Positions 58,907 to 64,000 of a DNA stretch of 64,000 nucleotides are shown here, piece by piece. This DNA is from Apostichopus japonicus (taxonomy: Eukaryota; Echinodermata; Holothuroidea; Aspidochirotida; Stichopodidae): assembly GCF_037975245.1 (NCBI RefSeq), contig NC_092576.1, positions 21,081,611 through 21,145,610 of the forward strand, given 5' to 3'. The translations under genes were made by a program, and so were the position numbers. The notes below the pieces were generated by a model. The model had not been told where the DNA came from, did no database searches, and saw only the letters and a program-made list of their open reading frames with translations. How positions within the stretch are numbered: the first letter of the stretch is position 1; every line of letters begins with the position of its first letter.

Positions 58907-61900
58907 TCGGTACCGCACATTCGATTGATCGGTACGGAACATTAGTTTGATCGGTACCGCACATTCGATTGATCGGTACCGCACATTCGATTGATCGGTA
59001 CCGCACATTCGATTGATCGGTACCGCACATTCGATTGATCGGTACGGAACATTCGTTTGATCGGTACCGCACATTCGATTGATCGGTACGGAACATTCGA
59101 TTGATCGGTACTGCACATTCGATTGATCGGTACTGCACATTCGATTGATCGGTACCGCACATTCGATTGATCGGTACCGCACATTCGATTGATCGGTACC
59201 GCACATTCGATTGATCGGTACCGCACATTCGATTGATCGGTACGGAACATTCGTTTGATCGGTACCGCACATACGATTGATCGGTACCGCACATTCGATT
59301 GATCGGTACGGAACATTCGATTGATCGGTAAGGAACATTCGATTGATCGGTACCGCACATTCGATTGATCCGTACCGCACATTCGATTGATCGGTCACGC
59401 ACATTCGATTGATCGGTACGGAACATTCGTTTGATCGGTACCGCACATTCGATTGATCGGTAAGGAACATTCGATTGATCGGTACCGCACATTCGATTGA
59501 TCGGAACGGAACATTCGATTGATCGGTACCGCACATTCGATTGATCCGTACCGCACATTCGATTGATCGGTCACGCACATTCGATTGATCGGTACGGAAC
59601 ATTCGTTTGATCAGTACCGCACATTCGATTGATCGGTACGGAACATTCGATTGATCTGTAAGGAACATTCGATTGATCGGTACTGCACATTCGATTGATC
59701 GGTACCGCACATTCGATTGATCGGTACCGCACATTCGATTGATCGGTACCGCACATTCGATTGATCGGTACCGCACATTCGATTGATCGGTACCGCACAT
59801 TCGTTTGATCGGTACCGCACATTCGATTGATCGGTACCGCACATTCGATTGATCGGTACCGCACATTCGATTGATCGGTACCGCACATTCGATTGATCGG
59901 TACTGCACATTCGATTGATCGGTACGGAACATTCGATTGATCGGTACCGCACATTCGATTGATCGGTACCGCACATTCGATTGATCGGTACCGCACATTC
60001 GATTGATCGGTACCGAACATTCGATTGATCGGTCACGCACATTCCATTGATCGGTACCGCACATTCGATTGATCGGAACGGAACATTGATTGATCGGTAC
60101 CGCACATTCGATTGATCGGAACGGAACATTCGATTGATCGGTACCGCACATTCGATTGATCGGTACCGCACATTCGATTGATCGGTACCGCACATTCGAT
60201 TGATTGGTACTGCACATTCGATTGATCGGTCACGCACATTCGATTGATCGGTTCCGCACATTCGATTGATCGGTACCGCACATTCGATTGATCGGTTCCG
60301 CACATTCGATTGATCGGTACCGCACATTCGATTGATCGGTACCGCACATTCGATTGATCGGTACCGCACATTCGATTGATCGGTACGGAACATTAGTTTG
60401 ATCGGTACCGCACATTCGATTGATCGGTACCGCACATTCGATTGATCGGTACCGCACATTCGATTGATCGGTACCGCACATTCGATTGATCGGTACGGAA
60501 CATTCGTTTGATCGGTACCGCACATTCGATTGATCGGTACGGAACATTCGATTGATCGGTAAGGAACATTCGATTGATCGGTACTGCACATTCGATTGAT
60601 CGGTACCGCACATTCGATTGATCGGTACCGCACATTCGATTGATCGGTACCGCACATTCGATTGATCGGTATCGCACATTCGATTGATCGGTACGGAACA
60701 TTCGTTTGATCGGTATCGCACATACGATTGATCGGTACCGCACATTCGATTGATCGGTACGGAACATTCGATTGATCGGTAAGGAACATTCGATTGATCG
60801 GTACCGCACATTCGATTGATCCGTACCGCACATTCGATTGATCGGTCACGCACATTCGATTGATCGGTACGGAACATTCGTTTGATCGGTACCGCACATT
60901 CGATTGATCGGTAAGGAACATTCGATTGATCGGTACCGCACATTCGATTGATCGGAACGAAACATTCGATTGATCGGTACCGCACATTCGATTGATAAGT
61001 ACCGCACATTCGATTGATCGGTCACGCACATTCGATTGATCGGTACGGAACATTCGTTTGATCGGTACCGCACATTCGATTCATCGGTACGGAACATTCG
61101 ATTGATCTGTAAGGAACATTCGATTGATCGGTACTGCACATTCGATTGATTGGAACGGAACATTCGATTGATCGGTACCGCACATTCGATTGATCGGTAC
61201 CGCACATTCGATTGATCGGTCACGCACATTCGATTGATCGGTACGGAACATTCGTTTGATCAGTACCGCACATTCGATTGATCGGTACGGAACATTCGAT
61301 TGATCTGTATGGAACATTCGATTGATCGGTACTGCACATTCGATTGATCGGTACCGCACATTCGATTGATCGGTACCGCACATTCGATTGATCGGTACCG
61401 CACATTCGATTGATCGGTACCGCACATTCGATTGATCGGTACCGCACATTCGTTTGATCGGTACCGCACATTCGATTGATCGGTACCGCACATTCGATTG
61501 ATCGGTACCGCACATTCGATTGATCGGTACCGCACATTCGATTGATCGGTACTGCACATTCGATTGATCGGTACTGCACATTCGATTGATCGGTACCGCA
61601 CATTCGATTGATCGGTACCGCACATTCGATTGGTCGGTACCGAACATTCGATTGATCGGTCACGCACATTCCATTGATCGGTACCGCACATTCGATTGAT
61701 CGGAACGGAACATTGATTGATCGGTACCGCACATTCGATTGATCGGAACGGAACATTCGATTGATCGGTACCGCACATTCGATTGATCGGTACCGCACAT
61801 TCGATTGATCGGTACCGCACATTCGATTGATTGGTACTGCACATTCGATTGATCGGTACTGCACATTCGATTGATCGGTTCCGCACATTCGATTCATCGG

Positions 61901-64000
61901 TACCGCACATTCGATTGATCGGTTCCGCACATTCGATTGATCGGTACCGCACATTCGATTGATCGGTACCGCACATTCGATTGATCGGTACCGCACATTC
62001 GATTGATCGGTACGGAACATTCGTTTGATCGGTACCGCACATTCGATTGATCGGTACGGAACATTCGATTGATCGGTAAGGAACATTCGATTGATCGGTA
62101 CTGCACATTCGATTGATCGGTCACGCACATTCGATTGATCGGTACCGCACATTCGATTGATCGGTACGGAACATTCGTTTGATCGTTACCGCACATACGA
62201 TTGATCGGTACCGCACATTCGATTGATCGGTACGGAACATTCGATTGATCGGTAAGGAACATTCGATTGATCGGTACCGCACATTCGATTGATCCGTACC
62301 GCACATTCGATTGATCGGTCACGCACATTCGATTGATCGGTACGGAACATTCGTTTGATCGGTACCGCACATTCGATTGATCGGTACGGAACATTCGATT
62401 GATCGGTAAGGAACATTCGATTGATCGGTACCGCACATTCGATTGATCGGAACGGAACATTCGATTGATCGGTACCGCACATTCGATTGATCCGTACCGC
62501 ACATTCGATTGATCGGTACGGAACATTCGATTGATCTGTAAGGAACATTCGATTGATCGGTACTGCACATTCGATTGATCGGTACCGCACATTCGATTGA
62601 TCGGTACCGCACATTCGATTGATCGGTACCGCACATTCGATTGATCGGTACCGCACATTCGATTGATCGGTACCGCACATTCGATTGATCCGTACCGCAC
62701 ATTCGATTGATCGGTACGGAACATTCGATTGATCTGTAAGGAACATTCGATTGATCGGTACTGCACATTCGATTGATCGGTACCGCACATTCGATTGATC
62801 GGTACCGCACATTCGATTGATCGGTACCGCACATTCGATTGATCGGTACCGCACATTCGATTGATCGGTACCGCACATTCGTTTGATCGGTACCGCACAT
62901 TCGATTGATCGGTACCGCACATTCGATTGATCGGTACCGCACATTCGATTGATCGGTACCGCACATTCGATTGATCGGTACTGCACATTCGATTGATCGG
63001 TACTGCACATTCGATTGATCGGTACCGCACATTCGATTGATCGGTACCGCACATTCGATTGATCGGTACCGCAAATTCGATTGATCGGTCACGCACATTC
63101 CATTGATCGGTACCGCACATTCGATTGATCGGAACGGAACATTGATTGATCGGTACCGCACATTCGATTGATCGGAACGGAACATTCGATTGATCGGTAC
63201 CGCACATTCGATTGATCGGTACCGCACATTCGATTGATCGGTACCGCACATTCGATTGATTGGTACTGCACATTCGATTGATCGGTACTGCACATTCGAT
63301 TGATCGGTTCCGCACATTCGATTGATCGGTACCGCACATTCGATTGATCGGTTCCGCACATTCGATTGATCGGTACCGCACATTCGATTGATCGGTACCG
63401 CACATTCGATTGATCGGTACCGCACATTCGATTGATCGGTACGGAACATTCGTTTGATCGGTACCGCACATTCGATTGATCGGTACGGAACATTCGATTG
63501 ATCGGTAAGGAACATTCGATTGATCGGTACTGCACATTCGATTGATCGGTACCGCACATTCGATTGATCGGTACCGCACATTCGATTGATCGGTACGGAA
63601 CATTCGTTTGATCGGTACCGCACATACGATTGATCGGTACCGCACATTCGATTGATCGGTACGGAACATTCGATTGATCGGTAAGGAACATTCGATTGAT
63701 CGGTACCGCACATTCGATTGATCCGTACCGCACATTCGATTGATCGGTCACGCACATTCGATTGATCGGTACGGAACATTCGTTTGATCGGTACCGCACA
63801 TTCGATTGATCGGTACGGAACATTCAATTGATCGGTAAGGAACATTCGATTGATCGGTACCGCACATTCGATTGATCGGAACGGAACATTCGATTGATCG
63901 GTACCGCACATTCGATTGATCCGTACCGCACATTCGATTGATCGGTCACGCACATTCGATTGATCGGTACGGAACATTCGTTTGATCGGTACCGCACATT

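Larger units (their letters stand above)
57126..63980. repeat. Block family marked by ATTCCATTG units
   Basis: A unit with CATTCC in place of CATTCG starts at 57,595, 60,040, 61,667 and 63,096, always after GTCACGCA and shortly before the 21 bp unit. Spacings are 2,445, 1,627 and 1,429 bp. The 2,445 bp interval is 111 units plus 3, which the 26 bp unit at 58.9 kb (+4) and one 21 bp unit (-1) account for. A further match at offset 4,072 bp links about 58.1-58.8 kb with 62.2-62.9 kb. Confidence 0.78.
1..64000. repeat. 22-bp satellite tandem array spanning the whole window
   Basis: Every line of the window reads as head-to-tail copies of a 22 bp unit made of ATTGAT, then the palindrome CGGTACCG, then CACATTCG; a consensus copy is 19-40. 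GC content of the consensus is 11 of 22. All units have the same orientation. Most are exactly 22 bp; the length variants I noticed are 21 bp (loss of one base), 18 bp (loss of four) and one 26 bp unit. About 2,900 units fit in the window and neither end of the array is reached. No unique spacer or inserted element interrupts it. This organisation is typical of satellite DNA kept similar by unequal crossing-over and gene conversion. Its function, if any, cannot be read from the sequence. Confidence 0.98.
44931..64000. repeat. Satellite domain III with its own unit variants
   Basis: Right of the segmental duplication the array changes texture. Units with CACATACG (first near 45,230), CACAATCG and GGTTCCGCAC appear repeatedly, while the CGATCGATCGG form common in domain II is nearly absent. 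Higher-order spacings are 198, 418, 1,429, 1,451, 1,558, 1,627, 2,445, 3,357, 3,428 and 6,785 bp. No gene or foreign sequence was seen. Confidence 0.75.

Noticed and set aside
1-64000. CRISPR array
   Set aside because: There are no unique spacers between repeats; units abut directly and the whole sequence is repeat.
1-64000. Plasmid-type iteron origin
   Set aside because: Unit length fits known iterons, but thousands of units with no replication gene or AT-rich melting region do not. Only a loose analogy for protein binding is kept as a hypothesis.
1-64000. Telomeric repeat
   Set aside because: Telomere repeats are usually short and G-rich on one strand; this unit is 22 bp with equal G and C balance. 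A subtelomeric location is still possible.
1-64000. Promoters, terminators or RNA genes within the array
   Set aside because: The CGGTACCG palindrome could form a small hairpin in RNA, but it is in most units. Nothing marks a particular site as a promoter, terminator, tRNA or other RNA gene.

Overview
The whole 64 kb window is one uninterrupted satellite-type tandem array. Its unit is 22 bp and reads ATTGAT, CGGTACCG, CACATTCG in that order (for example positions 19-40). About 2,900 units lie head to tail in the same orientation. The array enters already running at base 1 and leaves mid-unit at base 64,000, so both true edges lie outside. I found no unique sequence, protein-coding gene, RNA gene, transposon, CRISPR array, promoter or terminator.

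The source is most likely a eukaryotic chromosome, in a heterochromatic, centromeric or subtelomeric satellite block. This is inference: the reasons are array length, layered higher-order repeats and an excess of CpG transitions among recent differences. The sequence does not identify the species.

Units fall into a small set of variants: GTACCGCAC (consensus), GTACTGCAC, GTACGGAAC, GTAAGGAAC, GAACGGAAC, GTACCGAAC, GTCACGCAC and a CCGTACC form. They follow a recurring order rather than a random one. On this variant text sit several levels of duplication. Domain I (1 to about 12.6 kb) has repeats spaced 659, 1,495, 1,868, 2,023 and 6,618 bp. Domain II (about 12.6-44.9 kb) is a tandem segmental duplication of about 16.1 kb, copies A and B. 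Each copy later changed on its own: a 1,802 bp tandem in A, and 1,032 and 1,121 bp tandems in B. Domain III (about 44.9-64 kb) has a 3.4 kb / 6.3-6.8 kb repeat, and then a family marked by an ATTCCATTG unit at 57.6, 60.0, 61.7 and 63.1 kb. Nine-unit (198 bp) steps also occur.

Read on the minus strand, the consensus unit has no stop in any frame. Because 22 is not a multiple of 3, a 22-residue peptide repeat appears in all three frames. This yields many long stop-free stretches (up to 860 codons), which I treat as a by-product of the repeat and not as genes. The most unusual single sites are a 26 bp unit with a perfect 16 bp palindrome at 58,891-58,906, and a strongly diverged unit with the palindrome ATTGATCAAT near 13,849 and its copy near 29,939.
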